Below are positions 33,026-43,867 of a stretch of 64,000 nucleotides of DNA, one piece after another (position 1 is the first letter of the stretch; each line of letters starts with the position of its first letter). The position numbers were made by a program, and so were the translations under genes. The DNA is taken from assembly GCA_963752755.1 (NCBI GenBank), contig CAVVZJ010000001.1, forward strand, positions 2,542,001 through 2,606,000. The letters are read 5' to 3'. Origin of the DNA: CAVVZJ01 sp963752755 (GTDB lineage Bacteria; Planctomycetota; Planctomycetia; Isosphaerales; Isosphaeraceae). The notes beneath the pieces were generated by a model. It had not been told where the DNA came from. It did not search any database and worked only from the letters and a program-made list of their open reading frames with translations.

Positions 33026-36000
33026 CTAATCGCAACATCCACGACCGGCCCCACGATCCTGTGACTCTGCATCCTCCGTACCCTTTGGGGCTCGCTGTGG
33101 TGAAACCTCGATCGCCCTCAGATCCATCAACGCCCCTCCCCGGATCTTCCCCTCCGCGAAGACCTCCAGCCGTGCTCTCCCCTTCTCCAGCCTCACCTCC
33201 CCAACCTTCGCCCTCCGGTAGTTGTCCCAGGTTCCCGTTCCGCCGACCTTTCCCTCGATCCGCTGGCCGTTGACGACGATCGCATACCGATTGCCCGCGT
33301 TCGCATCCGGGCAGGCCCAGTCGAGCCAGAGTTCATACGTCCCCGGGGTCGCGACGTCGAATTCCCAGGCCGCGCGATCATCCTCGGCGCCCCAGTAGCC
33401 GAGGTTGCCGTAGCGTGCTTCAATCGTCAGGCTCGACCCATAAATCTCCGCCTGCGACGCCCTCAGCACGATCGACTCGTTTTCCAACGGCTTCACCACC
33501 TCTGGCTTGTTCCCCTCCAGCCGCTTCGGCGGCGGGCCGCTGGCGGAGACATAGGCGATGACGTCGGCCACGTCCTTCGGGCTCAGGTCATTCTCCATCC
33601 CCTCGGGCATCAGCGAACGTCCCGATGCCGCCATCGCCGCGATCTCCGAGCGGAGCAGGACATCTTCCTTGCCCTCCTGCCGCCGCAAGGTCACGTTGTT
33701 CGACGTCTCGGCCGCGATCAGACCCGTCAGGATGCGGCCGTCGGCCGTCTCGACGCTGTACTCGGCAAACGTCGGCTCGACCGAGCGGTTCGGGTCGAGG
33801 ATCGAGGCCAGCATCGCCTCGCGGCTCCGGTCGGTGAGCGAGGCGATATCCGGTCCGACCTCGACCCCTTCACTCTGGAGACGGTGGCAGGTGGCGCACG
33901 TCTTCTTGAAGACCTCGGCGCCGTGGACCGGGTCGCCGGCTTGTTCGGCGATCGCGGCTCGGTAGCGGTCGATCACCTGCTGACGGTTCGCATCCGTGCC
34001 CGCGAAGACGGCGCGTGCTCGTTCGCGGATCGAGCGGTCCGCGTTTTCCAGGAGCCGTCGCCGTTGGGTGGGGCCGATCTCACGAGGCGGGATGCAGGTA
34101 TCCTCCAGCGAGGAAAGCAAGGTCGCGGCCCAGGCCGGTCGGCTCGCGATCGCGTCGAGAACGGTCGCGCGGAGCGCGGGCGTGTACCCCTTCCAGCCAT
34201 CGAGCAACGTCCCGGCGACCTTCGGATCCTTCGAGCGGGCCAGGGCGTCAACCGCCGCCTCACGAACCTCGGGAGATTCCTGGGCACGGAGCAAGCCGCC
34301 GAGCAACCGGCGGATCTCGTCGGAGTATTCGTCGGATCTCAAGGCCCGGACCGCCAGCACCCGACGATGCACCGGGGCCTTCTCGTCGGCGATGATCTGG
34401 AGGATGGCCGTCCACAGCTTCGCTTCCGGAGTGAGTTCCGCGATCTGCGACCCGGAACTCGTGTGTTCGATGATCGTCTTGCGGACCTCCGCCGGCAGTC
34501 GCTCGAACGAGGCCCGGAAGGCCGCCCACGCCGCGAGCTGCCAGTCCGCGAAGCTTTGATCCGGTCCCGGCGTCACGATCGCATCGAGCAACCGGCGGAT
34601 CGCCTTTGGATCGCGGTTCGCCACCAATGTTCCCATCAAGGGCTCCAGCACCGCCGCCCGAGGCGGCTTCGTGCCCAGCTCGGCGAAGAGAACGCTCACG
34701 ATCGTCGCCGCCTGCGGCCGGGCCGACGAGAGCGCCGCCGTCCGCAACCACGGATCATCCCCATCACGGGCCAGGAGACGCCCCAGCGCCTCGCCCGCCC
34801 GCGGGTCATCCCAATCGCCCAGACCCAGCGCGGCGCCGAACCGCACCCTCACCTCTGGGTCCTCCGCCAGCCTGAGCAACGCGGAGGCGACCTCGTCCGC
34901 ATCCTTTGCGAGCTTCCCCGCCCGCTCGGCGGCGAACCGTCGGACCTCCGGATTCCCGTCTTCCAGTGCGGACGCCACCGGACTTCCTTCAAGCATCCCG
35001 AGACAATCCAGCGTCGCCAACGCCTGCACGCGAGCCTGCGGGTGCTTCGCCTCCTTCACGAGTCGAGCCAAGGCGGGCGCAACCGCCTTCTCACCCCTGT
35101 GAATAAGCAACCGCTGGCATGTGTCGCGCACCCAGCCGTTCGGGCTGTCCATCGCCGCGACCAGCCCGGCGCCGTCGAGCCTGTCCAGCCTCGGGATTGC
35201 TCGCGGCGAACTCCCCACTGGGAAGACGCGATAGATGCGTCCCATGTCGTGACCGGCGCGAAGGTCGAGCCGGGCCTCCCAGTCGTCGGGAATCCATTCG
35301 GGATGCTCGATCACGAATCTGTACATATCTGCGACCCAAAGTGCCCCGTCCGGTCCGGTCTTGATCTGCGTCGGGCGGAACCAGTGGTCGCTCGACGCCA
35401 GGAACTCCGACACTTCCTCCCCGACCGCACGCTCGCCGATCCAGGTCGCCCCGTCGGGCTTGAGGACCATCCGATGCACCAGGTTATGAACCGGCTCGCT
35501 CACGAACAGATTTCGCTCAGAACCCGGGCCGAGCAACTCATCCCGATACGGAGACGGGCTGTTGCCCGACGTGACGTGGTTCGCCTGGTTGAAGTCGTTG
35601 AACCTCGGCAAGGTCCGACTGACGGGATAAAGCCGCCGGTTCGTCTCCAGGACGCGCGTCGGCGAAGCCACGGCCAGGCTCGGGTTTCGCCTCAGGTCGG
35701 TATCGTCGAGGACGACGTGCCACGCCCAGACACTGTTGTTGTCCGCGAACCAGTTGCCCCAGTCATTGCGCTGCCGGCCGAACTGACCCCGACCGCTCTC
35801 CGCCTCGATCCGACCGGCGTCGGGATCGAAGCGGAAGTCGCGCCCGTGGAACGCCACGACCTCGCCCGTCTTCCCCGACTTCACCCCCTCCGCGCTGTCC
35901 CCGTCGGCCCCATACGCCCAGCCATCAAGCCCGAGCACGAAGCCGTTGACGCGATGCTGCGGGTTGGCCTCCTTGAAACCCGTGAACAGGACGGCCTTCT

Positions 36001-38414
36001 TGTCCGCCTTCCCATCGCCGTCGGTGTCTTCCGCATAAAGGATCTCCGGCGCCGCCGAAATGAGCACACCGTCGCGCCAGCACATCACCCCATTCGGATA
36101 GATCAGGCCATCGAGGAAGACCGTCGATTTGTCGTACTTCCCATCACCATCGGTGTCCTCCAGCACGCGGACCCGACCGCCCGGCTTGCCCTCTCCATCC
36201 TCGCCCAGCGGGTAATCCCCCATCTCGACCACCCAGAGCCGGCCATCGGCCGACCAGTCGAACGCGACCGGGTCCGTCACCAGGGGCTCGCAGGCGACAA
36301 GTTCCACCCGGAACCCCGCCTTGACGCGGATCGACTTCAACGACGCCTCGGGCGACTTGGCGCCGGCTCGACGTCCTTCAGCAGTTCATCGAACGAGCGC
36401 CGGTCGACGAGGTCTGGCTGATCGCAGTGTCCTCGTTCTGCCACCAGAGATGTCGGGAGTGGACCCAGAACCCGATGTTATACCCGTCGCGTCGTGATGA
36501 GCGGGAGGACAGGGAACGGCAGCATCCGCGCCAGCCGTGTGTCGTTGCGGCCCGCTATTACTTGACGGGACCAGCCGGTCTTCATCGAGTCAAAGAGGTA
36601 GATGCCGTAGGCGTGGTCGTTCGCGAACACGAGGTCGTCATATCCATCCTCGTCCAGGTCGATCATCCGGAGCCCGGGGTCGGCACCGAACACCGTCACG
36701 CCACCGCCCTCGGCCAGGCGATAATCCAGGTCCGCGAACCGGGCCTCGGGCGACAATCCGAACGGCAATCGCTCCCACCCCCCGCCCCGCTCGGGCCGGG
36801 AGAAGACCGCGTCTCTGGTCCAGATTGGCAACGAGCACCTCGCAGCGCCCGTCACCGTCGAGGTCGCGGAGCCGGACCCCCCGGTCGACCTTCGACCGCC
36901 TGATCGACTCCGATGACGATACGTCCGTGGTCCGGACTGGCTTGCCGTCGATCTCAAGGCCCCGGAGCCCTTCGAGATCCTCGACCCAGCGCCCGCCGTC
37001 GAAATGCCAGACGCCCTCGGCCTCCGCGTCGCTCACCAGCAATGACGCCATCCCCTCACGCTGGAGGACGCCGAACCGGGCGTGGGCACCGGTCCCGGTC
37101 AGATTGGCCGGGAATCCCGTCACCTTCCAGCCCGCCGATTCGGGGTCCCAGACCCGCGTCTCGCGGCGGTCGGGGTTGCCGATCACGACGTCCATCCAGC
37201 CATCATCATTGACGTCGAGCAGGCGCACGCCGTTCGATCGCCCGCGGAAACCCGGCACGGGACGGCCCGCATCCTCCAACCGCTTCCGGAATCGCGCGTA
37301 TTCGAACTGGTTGACCGAGCCGTCGCCGTCCGCGTCCACCTCGCGGATCGTCAGGCCCTCGGGGTTCCGCAGGGGGGTGCCATCGAGCAGGTTGTTTTCG
37401 AGACGTTCGTTGGCCTCGCGGAAGGTGAGGAACTTCACCTTGCCGCCATGCTTCGACTGCGCGTGGTCGATCAACTCGACGATCTGCTCGGCCTTGATCC
37501 AGCCGTGCGGGTGGAAGACGAGGTTGAAGACCCCCTGCTTGACGACCACCGCGTCGAGCGCCGCCTTCAGATCCTCGACCGTCTTCGGATTGTTCGGCTT
37601 GTGGAGGTTCTGCGGCCTCCCAGTCGCTCGGCACGACGCAGGGGAATTCCCAGCAGACTCGTCCCGATCACATAGGGATACGGATAGTTCTCGATCGTGT
37701 TGACGAACGACGGGAACGGCAGATATTTGCGGAATCGTTCGCGGCCGTCGGGATCGAACACGACGATCGCGGGGCAGCTCGGGGTCATCGGGCGTGAGGA
37801 TGTTGAAGACCGACGAGTCGATCGTGAGGAACCGGCTCCCTCGGGCGTCGAGCTTGTTCGAAGATCTCCGCGTAAAACCGCGGGCTCGGCGTGTTGAGCG
37901 AGTCGCAGCAGGGCATCCGGAAGGCGACGGGCGTGCTGCCGGGGATCTTCGGCCAGCAGGTCGATGCAGCCGTCTACCGTCTTCTTGGCGGCCTCGAAGT
38001 CGCCCTTCTGCAAGAGCGGGCACGGGTGCGCCAGCGTGTGGACCTCGATCGAGAGCCCTTCTTTCAACCAGGTCTGCAACTGCGGGTCGTCTGGATCGAC
38101 CTGGCACGTCATGATGCTGACCGGCGCCCGGCCGTCGATCTTCTTCAGCCGGTCGAGGATCGGCCGGAGAAATTGCTCATATTTCGCCGTATTTCCCGCA
38201 TGTCGTCGATCGCCAGCACGACGACCGCCTCGACGCCCTCCTCGCCGACCCATTGCGGCGTGATGAGCTTCGGGAAGTCCCGGCCCGGGTAGTACGGATT
38301 GAGGCCGCCGTCGAGGTAGGCGAGGCGGTTGCCGTCACCTGCAAGCGACGGACCGGCGAGGGCGAGTGTCAGGGACCACACGACGAGCCATTGGCAAACG
38401 GTTCTCGGGCGCAT
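33026..38414 (-). CDS. Giant exported fusion: polysaccharide deacetylase + FG-GAP/VCBS + PVC-type heme-binding CxxCH (several frameshifts)
   Basis: About 1795 aa read across at least six indels. A signal peptide (WLVVWSLTLALAGPSLAG) leads to an NodB-like deacetylase segment: VEAVVVLAIDD, EVHTLAHPCPLLQKGDF, FNLVFHPHGW. Then come FG-GAP/EF-hand-like repeats (VDADGDGSVNQFEYARF, LLDVNDDGWMDVVIGN, LRDLDGDGRCEVLVANLD, MIDLDEDGYDDLVFAND). A linker with FWVHSRHLWWQNEDTAIS joins the PVC-type heme module: a beta-propeller (FDWSADGRLWVVEMGDYPLG), HEAT-like helices, one heme motif CATCH (near residue 1465), and a final carbohydrate-binding-like domain (YELWLDWACPDANAGNRY). The reading DLVDRRSFDELLKDV shows the parts are continuous. 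Start ATG at 38412-38414. Confidence 0.78.
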
Positions 38415-38767
38415 GTCGGGACTCCCGGGCTGCCTTGCGCGTCGCCTCAATGCGGCCGTGCGAGTTCATCGCGCACTCGCCGCCCAACCCGGACGGCGCC
38501 CATTCTAACAGGCCCTCACAAAATGGGGACAGGCGCCTCGAAGACTCGGAGCCAGTCCCCATTTTGTGAGGGCCTGTAAGCGGGTCACGGCTCGAAAGGT
38601 AACACGATGCCGGATTCGCGGTCCCCTCCACGAACCGGTCCAGGAGGATCGCCTCCACCAGAAGTTCGCGAGACGGACTGGCATCATCGGCCCGCAGGGT
38701 GTTCAATATTGATTGTGCAGAGCGGTCGGCCCACGACTCGACTCCAGCCCCTTGGAGGAGCGAACCC
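38415..38767. other. Divergent intergenic region with a long palindrome
   Basis: About 350 bases between the heme-fusion gene (minus) and the DUF1553 gene (plus). It contains the perfect inverted repeat described separately and a GGAGGAG ribosome site at 38754-38760. No convincing promoter pair could be set. Confidence 0.5.
38508..38577. repeat. REP-like palindrome, perfect 23-bp inverted repeat
   Basis: Left arm 38508-38530 and right arm 38555-38577 are exact reverse complements, with a 24-base centre. The arms include CCTCACAAAATGGGGAC and GTCCCCATTTTGTGAGG. The AT-rich core against a GC-rich background, the length and the intergenic location resemble REP elements moved by Y1 (RAYT) transposases. 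It could instead act as a terminator or attenuator. No transposase lies nearby. Confidence 0.7.
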
Positions 38768-41102
38768 ATGCCGACGAGGTCATGCGCCGCGATCGTGATG
38801 AGCCTGATGGTCCTCGGGCTGAGCCCGGCCGGGGGGTTCGCCCGGGGAGGGCGATCCCGTCGATCCCGAGGGGTTGACCTTCTATCCGCGAGCGGATCGA
38901 GCCGGTCCTGGCGTCGGAGTGCTATCGCTGCCACTCCGCCGACGCGAAGAAGCTGCGCGGGAGCCTGCGGCTCGACTCCCGCGCGGCCATGCTCCAGGGT
39001 GGCGACTCCGGCCCGGCGCTCGTCCCGGGCGAGGCCGGCGAGAGCCTGATCCTCCTGGCGATCCGCCACGAGGACGGCTACGCGATGCCCCCGAAGAAGC
39101 CGAGGCTCGACGACGCGACCATCGCCGACTTCGAGAGCTGGATCAACCAGGGCGCGCCCGCGCCGGCCGTCGCGAGCGGGTCGTCGAACCCCGCGACGTT
39201 CTCCGAGGCCCGGCAACACTGGGCCTTCCAGCCGGTCGCCAGGCCGGAGCCGCCGGTGGTCGAGCAGGCCGATCGCGTCCGCAACCCGATCGACGCCTTC
39301 GTCCTGGCGAAGCTGGAAGCGCGAGGATGGACCCTCGCGCCCCCGGCGAGCCGCGCCGAGTGGATTCGCCGCGTCACCTTCGACCTGACCGGCCTGCCGC
39401 CGACGCCCGAGGAGATCGCCGCCTTTGAGCACGACCCGTCGCCCGACGCCGACGAGCGGCTCGTCGATCGGCTCCTCGACAGCCCCCAGTACGGCGAGCG
39501 CTGGGCGCAGCACTGGCTCGACGTCGTCCGCTTCGCCGAGACCGAGGGCTACGAGTACGACCGGACCGTGCCCGACTCCTGGCGGTTCCGCGACTACGTC
39601 ATCGACAGCCTCAACCGCGACAAGCCGTTCGACCGCTTCCTCACCGAGCAGATCGCCGGCGACGAGATCGGCCCCGAGGACCCGGAGTGCCTCGCGGCCT
39701 CGATCTTCCACCGGCTCGGCCCCGTCCGCCGCAACGCCGGCAATCCCGAGATCGCCCTGAGCCGCAACGAGGTCCTGACCGAGCGGACCGACATCATCGG
39801 CTCCGCCTTCCTCGGCCTGACGATCGGCTGCGCCCGCTGCCACAACCACAAGCTCGAACCGATCAGCCAGCAAGACTATTACCGCCTCCAGGCTTACCTC
39901 GCCGCGACCCAGGAGCACGACCTCCGCCTCGCCTCCGAGTCCGAGGTGAAGTCCTGGGAGGCCGAGGTCCGGACGATCAAGGACGAGATCGCCCGGCTGA
40001 AGCGTCGGATGCGCAAGGCCGACGACGCCGAGAAGAAGCGCGACTCACCGAGCAGATCGAGGCCCTCGGCGACACCATGCCCCCGCCCCCTCCGACGATC
40101 CCCGCGACCGCGAACGACCCCGACGAGCGGACCGAGATCCACGTCCTCCGCCGCGGGATCTGGGAGAACAAGGGCGAGCCGGTCGGCCCGCGACCCCCGA
40201 GCGTCCTCGTTTCGGACGACCTGCCCGAGCTGCCGGCCGACGTCCCCGACCCCCGGACCCGGCTGGCCCGCTGGCTGGCGTCGCCCGATCACCCGCTGAC
40301 GGCCCGCGTCCTCGTCAACCGGGTCTGGGCCGACCACTTCGGCAAGGGCCTGGTCAGGACGCTCAACGACTTCGGCACCAAGGGCGATCGCCCCAGCCAC
40401 CCCGAGCTGCTCGACTGGCTGGCCTCCGAGTTCCTCCGCAACGGCTGGCGACTCAAGCCGATCCACCGGACTGATCGTCCTGAGCACCACCTATCGCCAG
40501 TCGGGCCGGTCCCCGATCGCGGACGAGGCCCGCCGGAGCGACCCGGAGGACCGCCTCCTCTGGCGGTTCCCCCGCCGTCGCCTCTCGGCCGAGGAGATCC
40601 GCGACGCCATGCTCGCCGTCTCGGGCCGTCTGAACCCCAAGGCCGGCGGCCCGAGCGTGATGGTGCCGGTGGACCCCGGACTCGTGGACCTGCTCTACAA
40701 GCCCTCCCAGTGGCAGGTCACGCCCGAGGCCGCGAACACGACCGCCGCACCGTGTACCTGTTCGCCAAGCGGAACCTCCGCCTGCCGTTCCTGGAGACGT
40801 TCGACGCCCCGGCCTTGCAGACCAGTTGCCCCCGTCGCGAGTCGAGCACCCATGCCCCCCAGGCGCTCGACCTTGCTCAACGGCTCGCTCTCGAACGACC
40901 TGGCCCGCTCGTTCGCCGACCGGCTCCGCCGCGAGTCGGGCGGCGACCCGTCCGGGCCGTGGACCGGGCCTTCCGGCTCGCCCTGGGCCGGGCCCCCAAC
41001 GAGGCCGAACGGACCGCCTCGCTCGCATTCCTCCGCGACCAGCCGCTGGAGGAGTTCGCCCTGGCGGTCTTCAACCTCAATGGGTTCCTCTATGTTCGAT
41101 AA
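38768..41102 (+). CDS. DUF1549/DUF1553 protein with PSCyt1 heme domain (several frameshifts)
   Basis: Exported planctomycete-type protein, about 775 aa. A signal peptide (SCAAIVMSLMVLGLSPAGGFA) leads to the PSCyt1 cytochrome domain with CYRCHSADAKKLRGSLRLDS and the late helix PKKPRLDDATIADFESWINQ. DUF1549 follows (EWIRRVTFDLTGLPPTPEEI, YGERWAQHWLDVVRFAETEG), with a second CxxCH in CARCHNHKLEPISQQDYY. DUF1553 has RVLVNRVWADHFGKGLVRTL and DRAFRLALGRAPNEAERTAS. Breaks lie near 38870, 40045, 40470, 40740 and 40840. It overlaps the next gene by 11 bases. Function is unknown; the DUF1553-DUF1501 pairing is a well-known planctomycete unit. Confidence 0.85.
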
Positions 41103-42539
41103 CACCCGACCCCGACCGCTCCCCCACAGCCGCCCCACCCGCACCCGTCGCGAGTTCGTCCGCGACGCCTTCGCCGGCTTCGGCGGCCTGGCCCTGGCCT
41201 CGATCCTCCAGAGCGAGCAGGCCCGCGCCGGCGCCAACGACCCGCTCGGCCCCCAGGCCGCCCCACATGCCGGCCAGGGCTGACGCCGTGATCTTCCTCT
41301 TCATGGCCGGCGGACCCAGCCACCTGGAGACGTTCGACCCGAAGCCGCTCCTGAACAAGCTCGAAGGGCAACCACGCCCCAAGGAGTTCGGCGACGTCAA
41401 GTATCAGCAGATCCAGGGCGACGCCAAGCTCCTCGGAGTCCGCCGCACCTTCCAGAAGTACGGCGAGAGCGGCATCGAGGTCTCCGACCTCTTCCCCCAG
41501 ATCGCCTCCTGCATCGACGACATCGCCGTGATCCGCTCCTGCCACGGCGACATGGTGGTCCACTCGGCCGCTCAGTACGAGCTGTTCACCGGCCGGATCG
41601 TGCCCGGCTTCCCCAGCATGGGCTCCTGGATCCTCTACGGCCTCGGCTCCGAGAGCGACTCCTTGCCGGCCTACGTCGTCATGCCCGACCCGAAGGGCGC
41701 CCTCGAGGCCGGCCAGCCGATGTATACCCACGGCTTCCTGCCGGCCGTCTATCAGCCCACCATGTTCCGTCCCGGCGAGCGTCCCGTCCTGAACCTCGAC
41801 CGGCCGCCCGGCATCTCCCGCGACCGTCGCCGCAAGACCCTGGACCTGATCCGCACCTGAACGCCGCCACGCTCGAACCCGGCGACGAGGAGTTCTCCGC
41901 CCGGATCAATGCCTACGACCTCGCCTTCAAGATGCAGACCGAGGCCCCCGACGTCCTCGACCTCTCCCGCGAGTCGCAGGAGACGCTCGACCTCTACGGC
42001 GTGGGCGTCGAGCCGACCCACGACTACGGCCGTCGCTGCCTGCTGGCGCGGAAGCTCGTCGAGAAGGGCGTCCGGTTCGTCTGCGTCGTCTCGGGCGGCG
42101 GCCCCGGCGACATGCAGTGGGACGCCCACAGCGACATCGAGGAGAACCACCTCCGCAAGGCCGCCGAGACGGACCGGCCCGTCGCCGGCCTGCTCAAGGA
42201 CCTCAAGCGCCGGGGGATGCTCGACCGCACGCTGGTCCTCTGGGGCGGCGAGTTCGGCCGCTCGCCGGAGGCCCAGTCGGGCACGGGGCCGCGACCACCA
42301 CAACCTCGGCTTCTCGATGTGGATGGCCGGCGGCGGCATCCGCGGCGGCCAGGTCGTCGGCGCCACCGACGCCATCGGCCTCCGGGCCGTCGAGCAACCC
42401 CTACCACTTCCGCGACCTCCACGCCACGATCCTCCACCAGCTCGGCCTCGACCAGAACCGCCTGACCTATCCCCACCTCGGCCGCGACGAACGCCTGACC
42501 TTCGTCGAGGGCCAGGTGATCCGGGAGATCGTCTCCTGA
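41092..42539 (+). CDS. DUF1501 (sulfatase-like, Tat-exported) protein, several frameshifts
   Basis: DUF1501 family, alkaline-phosphatase-like fold. The twin-arginine leader TRREFVRDAFAGFGGLALA suggests folded export. Seen are VIFLFMAGGPSHLETFDPKP (metal-site-like Ser/His start), HGDMVVHSAAQYELFTGR, VSGGGPGDMQWDAHSD and VLWGGEFGRSP. Read in another frame, the end is DHHNLGFSMWMAGGGIRGGQ and a TGA at 42537-42539. Breaks lie near 41270, 41860, 42285 and 42395. It partners the upstream DUF1553 gene, sharing its stop region. Confidence 0.85.
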
Positions 42540-42582
42540 GGAACGTCCCGGGCCTTTCCCCCTCCACCCTGAGACGAGAACC

Positions 42583-43600
42583 ATGCGCCTCGGCCTGATC
42601 GGCTCGACCGGACACTGGCAGACCTACGCCCCCGCCTTGCGGCACGTCCCCGTGCTGGAGCTGGTCGCCGTCGCCGCCGCCGGGCCCGGAGGAGACCACC
42701 GGCGCCTTCGACCACGCCCCCGGCCAATCGCCCGACACCCGACGCTACGACGACGCCCGCAAGATGCTCGATGCCGAGCGCCTCGACGTCGTCCAGGTCT
42801 GCTGCCGCTGCGATCGCATCCCGACCTGGACCCGCCTCTGTCTCGAACGTGGCTTGCCCGTGATGGCCGAGAAGCCGCTCGCGATGGACCTGCCGACCCT
42901 CGAAGGTCTCTTCCACGCCGCGCAGAAGTCCAGGGCTGCCCTCGTCCCGATGCACTCGATGCGCGGCGTGCCCGAGCTGGCCGCGGTCCGACAGGCCGTC
43001 CGCGAGGATCAGGTCGGTGAACCCCTGGTCAGTTTCAGCCAGAAGTCGTACAAGTGGGGCACGTCCCGCCCCGATTTCTACCGCGACCGCGCCACCTTCC
43101 CCGGCATCGCCCCCTGGGTCGGCATCCACGCCCTCGACTGGCTCCACTGGATCCTCGGCGACGTCTTCACCGAGGTCCATGGCCACGAGGGGACGAACGT
43201 CCATCCCGACTTCCCCGCCTGCGCCAGCCAGGCGGGCTTCGTTCTGAGGATGAACAACGGTGGCGTCGCCATGCTCACGCTCGACTACCTCCGCCCCGAA
43301 TCCGCCCCCACCCACGGCGACGAACGCCTCCGGATCGCCGGTCCCCGCGGCGTCGTCGAGACCGCCCTCGTCGAGCACAAGGTCATGCTCACCACCGCCG
43401 ACGACCCGCCCCGCTCCCTCTCCACCTCCCCGCAGCCCGACCTCTTCACCCGGTTCGCCCGCTCGCTCCTCGGCACGGAGCCTGTTCCACTCACCCTGCA
43501 CGAAGCCTGCCGGATCACCGAGATGGCCCTCAAGGCCCAGCAAGCCGCCGACTCCGGCCGCTCCGTATCCCTCCGCGATTCCCCTTACCACATTTCCTGA
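42583..43600 (+). CDS. Gfo/Idh/MocA-family oxidoreductase (one frameshift)
   Basis: NAD(P)-dependent oxidoreductase, about 338 aa. The Rossmann start MRLGLIGSTGHWQTYAPAL is cut from the remainder by an indel near 42685. The other frame then reads PEETTGAFDHAPGQSPDTRR and LDVVQVCCRCDRIPTWT, the motif MAEKPLAMDL (the conserved EKP) and WVGIHALDWLHWI in the C-terminal domain, then HGDERLRIAGPRGVVETA. Substrates are usually sugars or inositols; unknown here. It is 43 bases after the DUF1501 gene and likely in the same operon, a common arrangement in planctomycetes. Confidence 0.87.
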
Positions 43601-43692
43601 ACCCCAGAACCGACCCGCGCCGGCCATTTCGCAGACAACCGCGCTGCCAGGGCCAATCCGTTCTTCCCTTTAGGGGCGGTGATCTCGGAGCC

Positions 43693-43715
43693 GGACAGCC
43701 GCCCCCCGGCTGTCC
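43693..43715. repeat. GC-rich palindromic repeat, copy 1
   Basis: Arms GGACAGCCG (43693-43701) and CGGCTGTCC (43707-43715), exact reverse complements around a CCCCC centre. The same CAGCCGCCCCCGGCTG core occurs twice near 57965-58011. It sits 93 bases after the oxidoreductase stop, in the 267-base gap before the helicase gene. Confidence 0.55.
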
Positions 43716-43867
43716 TTCCAGCTTCACGAACGGATTGACCCTGAACGCGCTGCCATCGTGTTGGACCCCGTCGCCCCACCGCATTACAGTAAGAGATCCG
43801 GACCTCTGGCGACCGTCCGGCCCGAGGTCGAAGGATCGAGGCGCGAACCCGACACGACCGGCTCCCC

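Noticed and set aside
33884..36421. Long plus-strand open frame opposite the heme-fusion gene
   Set aside because: Arg/Gly-rich shadow. The minus strand carries the propeller, HEAT-like helices and heme motif.
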